From JBKHYJ01 sp046565505 (GTDB taxonomy: Bacteria; Acidobacteriota; Blastocatellia; UBA7656), in NCBI GenBank assembly GCA_046565505.1, contig JBKHYJ010000039.1, positions 1-63,366 of the forward strand: DNA of 63,366 bases, given 5' to 3'. The translations under genes and the position numbers were made by a program. How positions within the stretch are numbered: position 1 is the stretch's first letter; each line of letters opens with the position of its first letter. The notes under the pieces are model-generated. The model saw nothing but the letters and a program-made list of their open reading frames with translations. It was not told the origin of the DNA and searched no databases. Shown in pieces: positions 27,501-36,368 of this stretch.

Positions 27501-30306
27501 CGCCGATCTGTTCGACGACGCGACCATCGAGCGGATGGCGGGGCATTACAGGTCTCTGCTCGAAGACGTGGTGAGGGACCCGGACAAGCGCATATCGGAC
27601 CTGTCTTTGCTGACGGAGCCAGAGCGACATCAATTGCTGATCGGGGCCGCCGGGGATAGGCGAGACGTTTCGCAGGACCTCCGCCTGCACGAGCTGTTTG
27701 AGGCGCAAGTTGGGCGCACGCCCGGCGAAGCGGCGGTGATCTTCAAGCATCAGCAGTTGACCTACGGGCAGTTGAATAGTCGTGCGAATCAACTTGCGCA
27801 TTACCTGCGCTCACTCGGGGTGGGGCCGGACGTACCCGTGGGGATTTGCATGGGCCGGTCGGTCGAAATGGTGGTAGGGGTGTTAGGCGTATTGAAGGCG
27901 GGCGGGGGTTACGTCCCCCTGGACCCCGGCCTCCCCGTGGACAGAATACGATTCATTTTGGAAGACACGCAGGTCCCTGTGCTGCTGACGCTCGGCGAAG
28001 CCCCTCAGGGATACCGAGGGCGCGTCGTCGATTTGAGCTACGACCGTGCGGAGATCGAGCGGGAGAGCGAAGAGAACCCTGTTAACCACACCGCCGCGGA
28101 AAATCTCGCTTACGTGATCTACACCTCGGGCTCGACGGGGAGCCCCAAAGGCGTCATGGTCCAGCATAACTCTGTAGTGAACCTCGCCGAAGCCCTGCAT
28201 GAGCGGTTGTATGATTCGCGCGGCGAAGGGCTCGGGGTGAGCGTGAACGCGCCTCTGATCTTCGACGCCTCGGTCAAACAATTGGTGCAGTTATTCTACG
28301 GCCATACGATTCACGTATTGCCCGAAGAGGTGAGGCTCGACGCCAGCGAGTTGATTGATTACGCGCGGCGACATGCCTTAGACGTTTTAGATACCACGCC
28401 GGCTATGCTCAGAGTGCTGCTATCGGCGAGGTCAGATGCCGGGGGAGCGCCTTCGCCGCCCGTGGTGCTCGTCGGAGGGGAGGCCATTGACGAAGCCACC
28501 TGGCGATTCATGGCCGAAGACGATGGCGTGACTTACTTCAACGTGTACGGCCCGACGGAGTGCACGGTCGATACCGCCGCGTGCCGCGTTCAGAAGTCGC
28601 TATCAAAACCTACCATAGGCCGCCCGCTGGCGAACATTCGCGTCTACATTCTGGATAAGGACTTAAACCCTGTCCCCATCGGAGTGCATGGCGAGATGCA
28701 TGTCGGCGGGGCTTGCCTGGCGCGCGGCTATCTCGGCCGCGCCGACCTGACGGCGGACAGATTCATCCCCGACCCATTTGCCGGCGAGCCGGGCGCGAGG
28801 ATGTATAAGTCGGGCGACCTCGCGCGCTACCTGCCGGATTTAAACATCGAGTTCCTCGGGCGCGTCGACCAGCAGGTAAAGATCCGCGGATTCCGAATAG
28901 AACTAGGCGAAGTGGAGTCTGTGCTCGGCAATCACCCTGATGTGAGGGAGGCGGTCGTCATGGCGCGGGAAGACAGCCCCGGCGACAAGAGGCTCGTCGC
29001 GTACGTGACGAGCCGGCGGCAGGCGGCCGCCGGCGTAAACGAGCTGCGCGCTTATTTGAGGGAGAGGCTGCCCGATTACATGGTCCCTTCTGCCTTCGTC
29101 GCCCTGCAAGCCCTGCCGATCAACGCGAATGGTAAGGTTGATTATCGCGCGCTCCCGGCGCCGGATCAGAGCAGGTCTGCCCTGGAAAAGACTTACGTGC
29201 CCCCGCGGACGCCAGCAGAAAAGAGGCTGGCGGATGTGTGGGCCGGCGTGCTTGGGGTGGATAAGATCGGCATCTACGACAGCTTCTTTGAGCTGGGGGG
29301 CCATTCGATACTTGCCATACAGATGATGCTGAAAATCCGTAAGAGCTTTGATATAGACCTCCCCGTGACGGCAATGTTCCATGCGCCGACCATCGCGGAG
29401 TTTGCCAGGCTGATGGAGGAGAAGGGCGACATCTCGCCGCTGTTCTCTGTCCTCGTGCCCATCCAGGCAGGGGGGACCCTCCCGCCGCTGTTTTGCATCC
29501 ACCCGACGGGCGGGCAGGTGATGGTTTACCAGCACATAGCCGCGGCGCTTGGCCCCGACCAGCCTGTTTATGGCTTGCAGTCTCGCGCCTTGAGCGACCC
29601 CAGGTCCGAGCATGAGAGCGTTGACGAGATGGCCGCGGAGTACGCCGCGCACATCCGCCGGCAGCAGCCCGAAGGTCCATATCATTTAATGGGTTGGTCC
29701 TTTGGGGGCGTTATCGCCGTGAGCGTTGCGGGGGAATTAGAGCGGCAAGGCCAGGCTGTGGCTTTCGTGGGCCTTTTAGATTCTTACCTGTATGAAGAGA
29801 TCGGCTACACGTCAGACGACGACCCTTTACGCGGGCTGGGCATGGCTTTCGGCGGGGTTCTGGCGGAGGCCTTCATAAAGATGGATGCCCGCGAGCGGGA
29901 AATACTGATTGATGAGCTGGCAAAGCTTCCGCCGAAAGAGCGCCTCCGCCGCGCAGTATCATGGGGGCAAGAACGAAATCTCCTCTCGCCGGACCTTTCG
30001 CCGGAGGTCTTCGAGCAGCAAGTGAACCTCACAGACGCGCACGGGGAACTGATTAAAAACCATCAGCCGCGGCCAATCCGGACGCCTATACACGTCTGGT
30101 GGGCGCGAGAGAGGCTTCAGCCTGGGCAGCCCCGAACCGATTGGTCCAGGCACACGACGGATTCTGTTCATGCGGCGGTCGTAGAGGGGAATCACTTTAC
30201 CATCGTCCGCCCGCCTCAATGTAATGTGATAGCCGAAGGGCTGAAGTCGCGCCTTCGCGCCACAGGACAGGAGCGGCAAGAGACGCTGCTGGAGCATGGC
30301 GCATAG
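21532..30306 (+). CDS. nonribosomal peptide synthetase, C-C-A(Ser)-T-C-A(Glu)-T-TE
   Basis: 2924 residues; AGAGGAG precedes the ATG. Domain order: C1 (HHMISDG at 179-185), C2 (degenerate NHIVSDL at 647-653), A1 (TSGSTG at 1111), T1 (phosphopantetheine Ser1505 in GGQS), C3 (HHIISDR at 1718-1724), A2 (TSGSTG at 2198), T2 (Ser2592 in GGHS), TE (nucleophile Ser2723 in GWSFGG). Reading the ten specificity positions by hand gives D-V-W-H-I-S-L-V-D-K for A1, close to the EntF serine code, and D-A-K-D-L-G-V-V-D-K for A2, the surfactin-type glutamate code. It should therefore join Ser and Glu, with C1 or C2 possibly adding an N-terminal acyl group. No epimerase, MbtH gene or phosphopantetheinyl transferase is nearby. 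MFS and methyltransferase genes follow. Confidence 0.93.
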   Translation: MKSKKEPANLNSLSSDKLELFKYLLDEEGVSLSESREITPRGGDDDLPLSSSQERLWILEQLVPGTPTYHIPEGLYLKGSLDLDALRRSLDETVRRHEVLRTSFIVKDGRPFQSVKPAERVDLEVIDLRDLPEADRKGHSVQIANQQIQRPFDLVNGPLLRVGLLRLQEDEHMLVIVMHHMISDGLSMELFVREVVLLYEAFSAGRPSPLRDLEVQYADYAIWERRWLESPALQIQYEYWKRQLANLQVLELPTDRPRPAVQSFRGAMRLLELPPELSSSLDEMSLREGTTLFMTMMAAYAALLHRCSGQQDIAIGTPVADRSQLNIEGMIGLFVNTLVLRVDLSGDPTYRELLGRVKRVTIDAFEHQDLPFDKLVEALQVKRDLSRGALRQVVFAMQKLVNDPVSLPGLTIIPMVEEIKIGVARLDMSLFVWESRGLIKGALEYNTDLFNTDTVERFISHFHLLLADMAEDPTRRIRVLPPLIEDRGRQQYPSEPATTVADQGLQEIEPPPARQSNLSESESLFWFSKKLQPDVRLYFDYVTAAFTIHGLIDRSHFGRAFQKLVDHSDALRSTIHEVDRIPLRRVHEKLDYELDYQDFSDCPDPSAACRGWVGRRSSLEFDFAKQLFDSALLKLAEDRFVWFVSINHIVSDLWSLSVMARRVSEYYKLSLEGRLDSARPMTPYQDYVDYEQAFRLSDQYREAEAYWARKIADSPTLSPFYRTDSSKQTTAVERVSRNIGRERTRVIKEMANRQGLFSPAVIFATTLFVYQYRITGESHLRIGSPFANRPEALRDTIGLFINICPLDVVIDADDTFMSLAWKVQREIIQAVRNRSYPVRNPVGGRIYNIYFNYMNASFADLCGMPVEFELIHSGHSNETLTLLVQDFSASDSFVLGFEFNRYAFNEQQREASVNHFSNLLDAFIKEQERPLSGVGMLSGRERREILFGLNDTSRGYRRSVCLHGLIEEQVGRDPQADALVYEDRRLSYAELNSRANQLARYLRSRGVGPDVPVGICMLRSVEMVVGLLGILKSGGAYVPLDPTYPAERLGYMLEDAQMTVLLTQREVMDLPAGKGVEVIYLDEAWGEVAAESNDNLPIEVGEDNIAYVIFTSGSTGRPKGVMIPHRGICNRLFWMQEAYHLTRDDRVLQKTPFSFDVSVWEFFWPLISGATLVVARPGGHQDKAYLMKEIDRHKITTLHFVPSMLQVFLEKDDVEGCESLRRVICSGEALSYELQQQFFDKLDAELHNLYGPTEASVDVTYWECKRVGELRVVPIGRPIANTQIHLLDKQLHPVPFGISGELHIGGINLARGYVNRPDLTAEKFIPNPFSAEPGARLYKTGDLGRYLPDGNIEYLGRSDHQVKIRGFRIELGEVERTLAQHPAIRDVVLTAREDRPGDKRLVAYYVAGQDGGASPAELRSFLKDRLPEYMVPTAFVEMDAFPLTPNGKVNLKALPAPEQAHLGSKKAFVAPRSPLEGVLAHLWAEVLGVERVGVYDDFFELGGQSLLATRVIYKLKQILSADIPLRSVFESPTVAGLAEVIKETQSDGLDALDRSAKQYLQRLRNDDAPGADAQTIFPRARDSEWFPLSFAQQRLWFYDQLEPGSYRYNIPEAVRITGPLDISALEESLNEVVRRHETWRTRFGLIDGEPVQTIAPSFAVRMPVIDLGEIPHVIKESYARALAVEDGKKPFDLTTLPLFRPLIIKLDEGDHVFLLTNHHIISDRWSRNLIIQELISFYEAFSEGEAPAAPEPPIQYLDFALWQRDWLQGEVLESQLDYWKRQLEGPLPVLNLPTDRPRPPVQTYRGGTRTFGLPRSLSDEVKALYFRENATLFMATMAAFSAMLYRYTGQTDLIVGVPIANRNKPEIEKVIGFFVNMLALRTRLSAGMSFRELLREVRGLTLDAYAHQDLPFDKLVEETQPGRDLSSNPLFQVCFTVQNIALPALKMSNLSLQHLDIDWGMTRFDLTLFLWETLEVESADSGLTNLYSYNADLFDDATIERMAGHYRSLLEDVVRDPDKRISDLSLLTEPERHQLLIGAAGDRRDVSQDLRLHELFEAQVGRTPGEAAVIFKHQQLTYGQLNSRANQLAHYLRSLGVGPDVPVGICMGRSVEMVVGVLGVLKAGGGYVPLDPGLPVDRIRFILEDTQVPVLLTLGEAPQGYRGRVVDLSYDRAEIERESEENPVNHTAAENLAYVIYTSGSTGSPKGVMVQHNSVVNLAEALHERLYDSRGEGLGVSVNAPLIFDASVKQLVQLFYGHTIHVLPEEVRLDASELIDYARRHALDVLDTTPAMLRVLLSARSDAGGAPSPPVVLVGGEAIDEATWRFMAEDDGVTYFNVYGPTECTVDTAACRVQKSLSKPTIGRPLANIRVYILDKDLNPVPIGVHGEMHVGGACLARGYLGRADLTADRFIPDPFAGEPGARMYKSGDLARYLPDLNIEFLGRVDQQVKIRGFRIELGEVESVLGNHPDVREAVVMAREDSPGDKRLVAYVTSRRQAAAGVNELRAYLRERLPDYMVPSAFVALQALPINANGKVDYRALPAPDQSRSALEKTYVPPRTPAEKRLADVWAGVLGVDKIGIYDSFFELGGHSILAIQMMLKIRKSFDIDLPVTAMFHAPTIAEFARLMEEKGDISPLFSVLVPIQAGGTLPPLFCIHPTGGQVMVYQHIAAALGPDQPVYGLQSRALSDPRSEHESVDEMAAEYAAHIRRQQPEGPYHLMGWSFGGVIAVSVAGELERQGQAVAFVGLLDSYLYEEIGYTSDDDPLRGLGMAFGGVLAEAFIKMDAREREILIDELAKLPPKERLRRAVSWGQERNLLSPDLSPEVFEQQVNLTDAHGELIKNHQPRPIRTPIHVWWARERLQPGQPRTDWSRHTTDSVHAAVVEGNHFTIVRPPQCNVIAEGLKSRLRATGQERQETLLEHGA

Positions 30307-30329
30307 CTGCCCGAACCGGGAGGACATCA

Positions 30330-31670
30330 GTGGTCGAACCAATAAAAATACCTGAGCAAGATGTCACTACGCTCGATGTAGTCGCAGACGTGACCCCGCC
30401 GGGGACCAGGCGCTCGCCCGGCGCCCGGCTGTGGAAGGACCGGAATTTTAATACGTTCTGGGCCGGGCAGACTTTTGACGCGCTGGGCGATTCGCTCGTG
30501 ATGATCGCCATGCCCCTGCTGGTGCTTGAGGCGACCGGCTCCGTAGCCCAGATGGGGCTTGTCACCGCGACCATCGGCGTCGGGAGCCTCATATCCGGCA
30601 TAACATCCGGCTCTATCGTTGACCGAGTGGACAGGCGAAAGCTGCTGGTCGCCTGCGATATTTTGCGGGCGATGTTCTACGCAACAATCCCTATCAGCTT
30701 CTTGCTTGGCGGGCTCTCGATCTGGCTCATCTACATCATCGCCGGGGTGACGGCTTACCTGATGACGGCCTTCATGATCACTTACACCAGCGTCATACCG
30801 ACCGTCGTAGAGAACGATCAAATAGTCGAGGCAAATGGGCGTCTACAGATGACGGTGGCCGTGTCCTACGTCGCCGGCCCCATGATCGCGGGCTTCGCCT
30901 CCAAGTACTTCGGCCCCACCTGGACCATCGTCGGCATCATTCTGACTTACGTCATGTCGGCGATACTGATGTCGCAAGTGCGATTACGGCCGGCCCCTCC
31001 TGCCCCGGAGCCCCAGGCGGCCGACGCGCATCAACCCCGCTGGATGGAGTTCTTCGCGGGCGCGCGATTCCTGCTGACCCACCCGGTCTTAAAGTCGGTC
31101 ACGCTGCTGCGCGCCGCCTTCACTTTTCTTTCGGAGTGCGTAGTGGACCTTTCCATCTTTTACCTGAAACACGATCTGACCAGGGATGACAAAGCCGTTG
31201 GGATAATCTTCGGGGTCGCCAGCATAGGCGCGATTGCCGCCGGGGCTTTGTCGTCCGCGCTCCGTAACAAGCTGGGGTTCGGCATGTGCTTTTTGCTTTC
31301 ATTATTCTTGCAGGGCGTCGCAATCGCCTCGATAGGATTCGCGCCCGCCGTCGCCATCATAGTGGCGCTGGCGACGCTGTTTAGCTTCGGCAACACGATC
31401 ATGCGCGTCAGCACGATATCGCTGCGCCAGCAGTTGACGCCCGACCCGCTTCTCGGGCGCGTGTCCGCCGCGTACTGGACATTCTTTTCCGTGGCAGGCG
31501 CAATCGGGGTTGCCATAGCGACCAGCGTCGCGCAAAGGGCGGGGGCGTCGGTTACGCTGATCGGCCTCGGCATTCTGGGCGTTTTCATTGCGGCTGTGGG
31601 ATTTTTCACGCCGGCGAATATGGCCAAGCCCGAAGAGGCCCTCGACCTGCCGGCGGACGTTAAGGGCTGA
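30330..31670 (+). CDS. MFS transporter, probable exporter of the NRPS product
   Basis: 446 residues starting at GTG 30330, with GGGAGGA about 6 nt upstream. About twelve hydrophobic helices. After the first helix pair the MFS loop motif is visible as G-S-I-V-D-R-V-D-R-R-K. It resembles the EntS/MFS_3-type exporters that often flank NRPS genes. It begins 24 bp after the NRPS stop, so it is almost certainly in the same transcript. Export of the peptide is inferred from position. Confidence 0.87.
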   Translation: MVEPIKIPEQDVTTLDVVADVTPPGTRRSPGARLWKDRNFNTFWAGQTFDALGDSLVMIAMPLLVLEATGSVAQMGLVTATIGVGSLISGITSGSIVDRVDRRKLLVACDILRAMFYATIPISFLLGGLSIWLIYIIAGVTAYLMTAFMITYTSVIPTVVENDQIVEANGRLQMTVAVSYVAGPMIAGFASKYFGPTWTIVGIILTYVMSAILMSQVRLRPAPPAPEPQAADAHQPRWMEFFAGARFLLTHPVLKSVTLLRAAFTFLSECVVDLSIFYLKHDLTRDDKAVGIIFGVASIGAIAAGALSSALRNKLGFGMCFLLSLFLQGVAIASIGFAPAVAIIVALATLFSFGNTIMRVSTISLRQQLTPDPLLGRVSAAYWTFFSVAGAIGVAIATSVAQRAGASVTLIGLGILGVFIAAVGFFTPANMAKPEEALDLPADVKG

Positions 31671-31775
31671 CTTTTCCGCGGCGGCAGCGGGCACGACCTT
31701 GGCGCCGGCCTCATCGGGGGATCAATTTGTCAAGCGGCTATTTACATTCACTTCAATGTGAAAGGGAGATGATTT

Positions 31776-32567
31776 ATGAGCAAAGCACGTCCGTATGATG
31801 AGTACGAAATCAAACGCCTTTATTACCAGGCCAACGTGGGTTGGGAGAAAGAGGCGCGCAACATGATAGGGTTCGGCCTGCGCGATGGCATGTCCATTCT
31901 CGAAATAGGCTCCGGCCCCGGATTCATTACAAAAAATCTGTCCGAGCTAGTGCCGAACGGCTCTATCACCTGCGTAGATATGGACACTTTCCTCATGCAG
32001 CATGCCGAGAAGTATTTGAAAGAAAATGCGCGCTGCGAGTACCGCATCATCGAAGGGAATATTATGGAGGTTGACCTGCCCCATAACGCTTTCGATTTCG
32101 CGCAAGTCCGTTTCGTCCTCCAGTACATCCCGGACACGGTCGGTTTTGCCAGGAGGGTAAAGAATTTCCTGAAGCCCGGCGGCAAGCTCGTCATCGTCGA
32201 GCCTGACGCGGACATAGGGCCGACGAGTCATCCGGCGCTCCCGCATGCGCGCTATATCCTGGAAAAATCCAGGCAGGCGCAGATCGCCTTCGGGGCTGAC
32301 CCGATGCTCGGGCGCAAGCTCTGGCGATTGTTCAAAACTGCCGGCTACAAGAATTTCGACCTTGACGCGATCACCTGTCACAGCGGCAACAAAGGGATGG
32401 AATGGTGCTACCCGGCTTTCGACCCGGACAGGGTGGTCGAGCTGGTTCACGCGGGGTTTGTGACCGAGCAGGAACTCGCCGACTACCGCCAGGTAATCAA
32501 GGAATTCCTGGACTCAGAAGACCCTTTCTACCTGAAAGTCCTTATGATGGGATGCGGCGAGAAATAA
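31776..32567 (+). CDS. class I SAM-dependent methyltransferase
   Basis: 263 residues. Motif I is I-L-E-I-G-S-G-P-G-F, the acidic end of the second strand is C-V-D-M-D, and motif IV/post-I features are at D-F-A-Q-V-R-F-V-L-Q-Y. AAAGGGAGATG lies just before the ATG. It follows the exporter by 105 bp on the same strand and may methylate the peptide, though a general small-molecule methyltransferase is possible. Confidence 0.85.
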   Translation: MSKARPYDEYEIKRLYYQANVGWEKEARNMIGFGLRDGMSILEIGSGPGFITKNLSELVPNGSITCVDMDTFLMQHAEKYLKENARCEYRIIEGNIMEVDLPHNAFDFAQVRFVLQYIPDTVGFARRVKNFLKPGGKLVIVEPDADIGPTSHPALPHARYILEKSRQAQIAFGADPMLGRKLWRLFKTAGYKNFDLDAITCHSGNKGMEWCYPAFDPDRVVELVHAGFVTEQELADYRQVIKEFLDSEDPFYLKVLMMGCGEK

Positions 32568-32708
32568 TAGGGCGGCGCAGGCCGCGGCCTGCCGCGCTAT
32601 AAGCCGACACGGGGGCGGCGATGGGGATTCTCGTGGCGGGGCCTGGCCGCAAAAGATGAGCCCGATGTGTCGGCGGCATGCGCCCGCGCGGGGGAGCAGA
32701 CTTGACGA

Positions 32709-34001
32709 TCAGTCGGCGCCTGTCATGCTCGCGGCGTTGGCCCTGTCATGTGCCGGCGGCATGCCGTATTCCTTCGGCAGCAGCATCTTCATCATCGGGC
32801 CGGACATCAGGCTCGTCACCAGGGCCATCAGGACCATCGAGACGAAGATCCGCCCGTCGATCACCTTGTACTCGAACCCGACGCCAGCCAGAATAATTCC
32901 CGTCGCGCCCCGGGCATTCAGGCCGAAGCTTATGGCTAAGACGTGCCTGCCGATGGGCATGCCCGCCATCTTAGCGCCCACCAACACGCCCGCTACCTTG
33001 GACGCGCAGGCCAGAGCAGTGATCAAGACGACCAGAGTCACGTCCAAGTTTGTTATGAAATTGACCCCGAGTCCCATGGAAACGAAGTAGATCGGCGCGA
33101 AAAAACTCAACGCGAAGTGGGAGAAGATTTCGTGCGCTTCCTTACTCTCCCGGTCGCTGCCTCCCAGCGCGATGCCCGCCAGAAACGCGCCCAGGAAGGC
33201 GTGTATCCCCAACTTCTCGGCGACGCTGCCGGCCGCGAGAATGATGACGGTCGTAAGCGCGAGGAACGCGCTCGGCCAAGCCGCCCGGTCCTTGACCAGG
33301 CGAAGGGCGCGAGGGCCAAGCCACCGGCCTAGCCCAATAATCACGACAAAGAAAAGCAACACCATCGCAATGCTTAGCGGCAAATTGGAGCTCTCCTGGT
33401 TTGCCGGCGCGATGTCTCTGAGGATGATGACAAACAGCGTCCAGTTCACGAGGTCATCGACTATCGTCGCGGTCATGATAACGGCCCCGATCCCTTCTTT
33501 GAGGAGCCCGAGGTCCATGAGTATTCTTGCGATTACGGGGTTGGCGGAGTTCGCCAGATTCATCCCCACGAAGAGCGCGAAGGAGAAGAAATGCTTGTTG
33601 GCGGCCTCGCCCCAGAACCCATGCGGTATGAGGTAAACCAGCCCGACCCCTGCCCCAATCGGGATCAAGGTTCCCATCAGGCCGATCAGGGCGGCGCCAC
33701 GCCCGAGCCGCCTGAGGTCCGAGAGGTTCACCTCCGACCCCGCGATGAATAGAAAAAATAGCATCCCCATTTTGATAGACGCTTCGCGGGCCGTCGTCAC
33801 GTTCGCGGGCGCCTGAAACAACTGAAAATACAGCCCGGGCGCGATAGCGCCGAACACGGTGGGGCCGAGGATGATGCCCCCGAACATCTCGCCGACGACC
33901 GCCGGCTGATGAAACCGCCGCATCAGTTGCCCCAGGAAGACCGCGCATGCCAGCATCGTGATAAGTTGCAGGGCGAAGAGCACAAAATCGTTTGAGTTCA
34001 C
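32709..34001 (-). CDS. monovalent cation:proton antiporter, CPA2 type
   Basis: 430 residues using GTG at 34001, which has GGAGG 8 nt upstream; the frame extends to 34118 but that part lacks a ribosome binding site. About twelve or thirteen helices. The typical CPA2 opening (Q-P-A-V-V-G-E-M-F-G-G-I-I-L-G-P) and an N-S-A-N-P-V-I region mark a KefB/NapA-like Na+/H+ or K+/H+ exchanger of the inner membrane. It has no C-terminal RCK domain. It is convergent with the NRPS operon. Confidence 0.88.
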   Translation of the reverse strand: MNSNDFVLFALQLITMLACAVFLGQLMRRFHQPAVVGEMFGGIILGPTVFGAIAPGLYFQLFQAPANVTTAREASIKMGMLFFLFIAGSEVNLSDLRRLGRGAALIGLMGTLIPIGAGVGLVYLIPHGFWGEAANKHFFSFALFVGMNLANSANPVIARILMDLGLLKEGIGAVIMTATIVDDLVNWTLFVIILRDIAPANQESSNLPLSIAMVLLFFVVIIGLGRWLGPRALRLVKDRAAWPSAFLALTTVIILAAGSVAEKLGIHAFLGAFLAGIALGGSDRESKEAHEIFSHFALSFFAPIYFVSMGLGVNFITNLDVTLVVLITALACASKVAGVLVGAKMAGMPIGRHVLAISFGLNARGATGIILAGVGFEYKVIDGRIFVSMVLMALVTSLMSGPMMKMLLPKEYGMPPAHDRANAASMTGAD

Positions 34002-34139
34002 GAACGAGCCTCCAGTCTCTTCAGGCCGCCGCTTATAGGAGCTTCGCTCGAGCATGCCGATGCCCGGCCCGGCGGCGCGCCAGCCCCAATTATCGGCCAA
34101 ATGGGCGGCCAAATCCACGGCCTTAAACGCCGCGCGTTA

Positions 34140-34316
34140 TTGTGCGTGGGCGTAGCGGCGAAAGTACATGAGCGGGTCGCCTCGAGCCACGGCCGCCTTC
34201 TCAACTTCGCCGACAAATACAGTGTGATCGCCGCCCAGGTAAGCATGCCCGACGCTGCACTCTATGTTTGCGAGGCACCCGTTCAGCAGCGGAACCCGTC
34301 CCGCCATAAGAGTAAT
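34140..34316 (-). pseudogene. remnant of a flavin reductase-like gene
   Basis: A minus-strand frame (open from 34457) ends in about 59 residues that match the C-terminal third of flavin reductase-like FMN-binding domains: P-L-L-N-G-C-L-A-N-I-E-C, then G-G-D-H-T-V-F-V-G-E-V and P-L-M-Y-F-R-R-Y. The upstream two thirds of the domain are missing; the residues before are unrelated. Interpreted as a truncated, non-functional gene. Confidence 0.65.
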
Positions 34317-34697
34317 CCACGCCGCCGAACGGCTCCGTCTCTTTCGAGGCGAAAAGGTATGATTTATATTACTAATACTACTAAAAGCTGGAGCATAATG
34401 AGCGAGTCGTTCGATCTTAAAAGTGTTATAAGTTACCGGAGATGGTACTCCCGGCATGTGCGGGGTCGGGCGCGCGGGGGGCGAAAAAATAGAAGGAGTC
34501 GGGAGGGCCGGCGCTGACCGCTAAAGGTCGCCGGGTGATATTGCGCGAGGCGGGTTTCAGGCATACGATTGCATGGCAAGCGCGGCTGTTGTCAGCGCGT
34601 AATACATCAGCCGAGATTAATGAATCGTCCCGGTTTGCTCTCGGCCATGTGGAAAGGCCGAGGCTGACCCCTTCTAAAGAAAATAGAGGAGATGCCC

Positions 34698-36320
34698 ATG
34701 CAAACTAATCATCCATTCCGATCTGCGGCCGCGGTCTTATTCATTGTCTGTTCCGTTGTGCTTACACCGCTGCTGCCTGGCGCAGACCTCCGAGTGGCCG
34801 CCGCAGGTGGCGGTTGGGCAACGAGCGGCCCGCAAGTGCTCGACCCGCTTGGAAGAGAGTTCATAATCGCGGGGATTAACTGGTTCGGCTTCGAGACACG
34901 AGACGCGGTCGCTCACGGGCTGTGGGCGCAAGATTATAAGTTCATGATCAACAGGGTCAAAGAACTGGGATTCAACACGATCCGCATCCCGTACTCTGAC
35001 CAGATGTGGAGAAGCAACCCGATTCCGAACAACGACACGGGTTGCCCCGAGTGTGTAGGGAAGCATTCGCGGGACGTACTCGCCCTGATAGTCAATTACG
35101 CCGGCTCGGTAGGATTACATATAGTCCTGGTGAACCACCGCTCTGAAGCAGGGAACTCCGCGGAAGAAAATGGCCTTTGGTATAACGTCGGCAAATCTAC
35201 TAACTACCCTGAGTCGGCATGGATAGAGGATTGGGTTAGCATCCTGCGGTGGTCTCATGGGGTCAAGCAGACATTCGGCACGGCCGACACGGTAACGGTG
35301 AACTATCTCGCGTCGGATGGCTTCCCGACAATAATCGGCTTCGACCTCCGCAACGAGCCGCACACGCCGAGCCGGAAAGCGTATCTGTCTGGAGCCACGT
35401 GGGGTACGGGCGACGGGATTGACCCGAATGTCAATCCGAACCCTAACCCATTTGCCCCTTCCTGTGTGGGTAATTCGACCTGCCATGACTGGCGGCTGGC
35501 GGCCGAGCGCTGTGCCGACACCGTGCTGGGCGAAGCCGCCAACAAGGGCTGGGATTACCCTATAATTTTCGTCGAAGGCATAGGCCAATACCCGAAAGAC
35601 GGAGGCACGGCCGCGAGCGGGCCATATGACGGGACGTGGTGGGGCGGCACGCTACAAGGCGTCAATGGCAACAGCACTAATCCTGGCGCGCCGATCGTAT
35701 TGAATGCCGGGGGTGATGCGACTGCGCTGGGCCCTGCCGTAAATAACAAGCTGGTCTACTCGGCGCACGAATACGGCCCGAATCTGTTTCAGCAGACCTG
35801 GTTTAATCCCAACACGTGCTACAGGAGCGGGTGCGGGTCGTCGAGCCTGGCAGATACCTGGAAGAAGTTCTGGGCACACCTGAATCTTGCGGGGGGCGTA
35901 AGCCCGACGTGGCCGGGTCATAACCTGTTCCCGTGGGGCAACACCGGGCATACAGGTTACGCACAGGCCCCTGTGTGGATAGGCGAGTTCGGGACTGAGA
36001 ATTCGGACGCCGACCTGTCGTCCGCCGCGCGCGGATCGCAAGGTCAATGGTTCACAGATCTGACGAATTTTATCCAGAGCAGTTACAGCCGCACTGCGAG
36101 CAACGACCCTGGATTCGCGCTGACGTCACTTCACTGGACGTACTGGGCTATCAACGCAAACACGACGACAGGCGTACTCGGTAGCGACTGGTCATCTGTC
36201 GCCAATGCCAAAAAGGTTTATACCTTTTTGTGCGCGATCGAGCGGCCCCCTACGGCGATAGCGCCCGGGGCGGGGACGAATCAGTGCGGTTCCACGGGGC
36301 CGCTCCCGAGTCCTTTTTGA
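34698..36320 (+). CDS. secreted glycoside hydrolase family 5 (cellulase-like)
   Basis: 540 residues from the ATG at 34698, since AGAGGAG then lies 6 nt upstream (it would touch the ATG at 34692). The signal peptide ends near residue 35. It has a (beta/alpha)8 GH5 fold with I-N-W-F-G-F-E at the first strand, the acid/base Glu220 in L-R-N-E-P-H and the nucleophile Glu430 in W-I-G-E-F-G-T-E. No carbohydrate-binding module is evident; the last 35 residues are Pro- and Gly-rich. It probably cleaves beta-1,4-glucans or related polysaccharides outside the cell. Confidence 0.9.
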   Translation: MQTNHPFRSAAAVLFIVCSVVLTPLLPGADLRVAAAGGGWATSGPQVLDPLGREFIIAGINWFGFETRDAVAHGLWAQDYKFMINRVKELGFNTIRIPYSDQMWRSNPIPNNDTGCPECVGKHSRDVLALIVNYAGSVGLHIVLVNHRSEAGNSAEENGLWYNVGKSTNYPESAWIEDWVSILRWSHGVKQTFGTADTVTVNYLASDGFPTIIGFDLRNEPHTPSRKAYLSGATWGTGDGIDPNVNPNPNPFAPSCVGNSTCHDWRLAAERCADTVLGEAANKGWDYPIIFVEGIGQYPKDGGTAASGPYDGTWWGGTLQGVNGNSTNPGAPIVLNAGGDATALGPAVNNKLVYSAHEYGPNLFQQTWFNPNTCYRSGCGSSSLADTWKKFWAHLNLAGGVSPTWPGHNLFPWGNTGHTGYAQAPVWIGEFGTENSDADLSSAARGSQGQWFTDLTNFIQSSYSRTASNDPGFALTSLHWTYWAINANTTTGVLGSDWSSVANAKKVYTFLCAIERPPTAIAPGAGTNQCGSTGPLPSPF

Positions 36321-36368
36321 GGCAGCATACGCGGCCGGCGGCGGGGCTGCGCTCTTGTGTCGCTTAAA

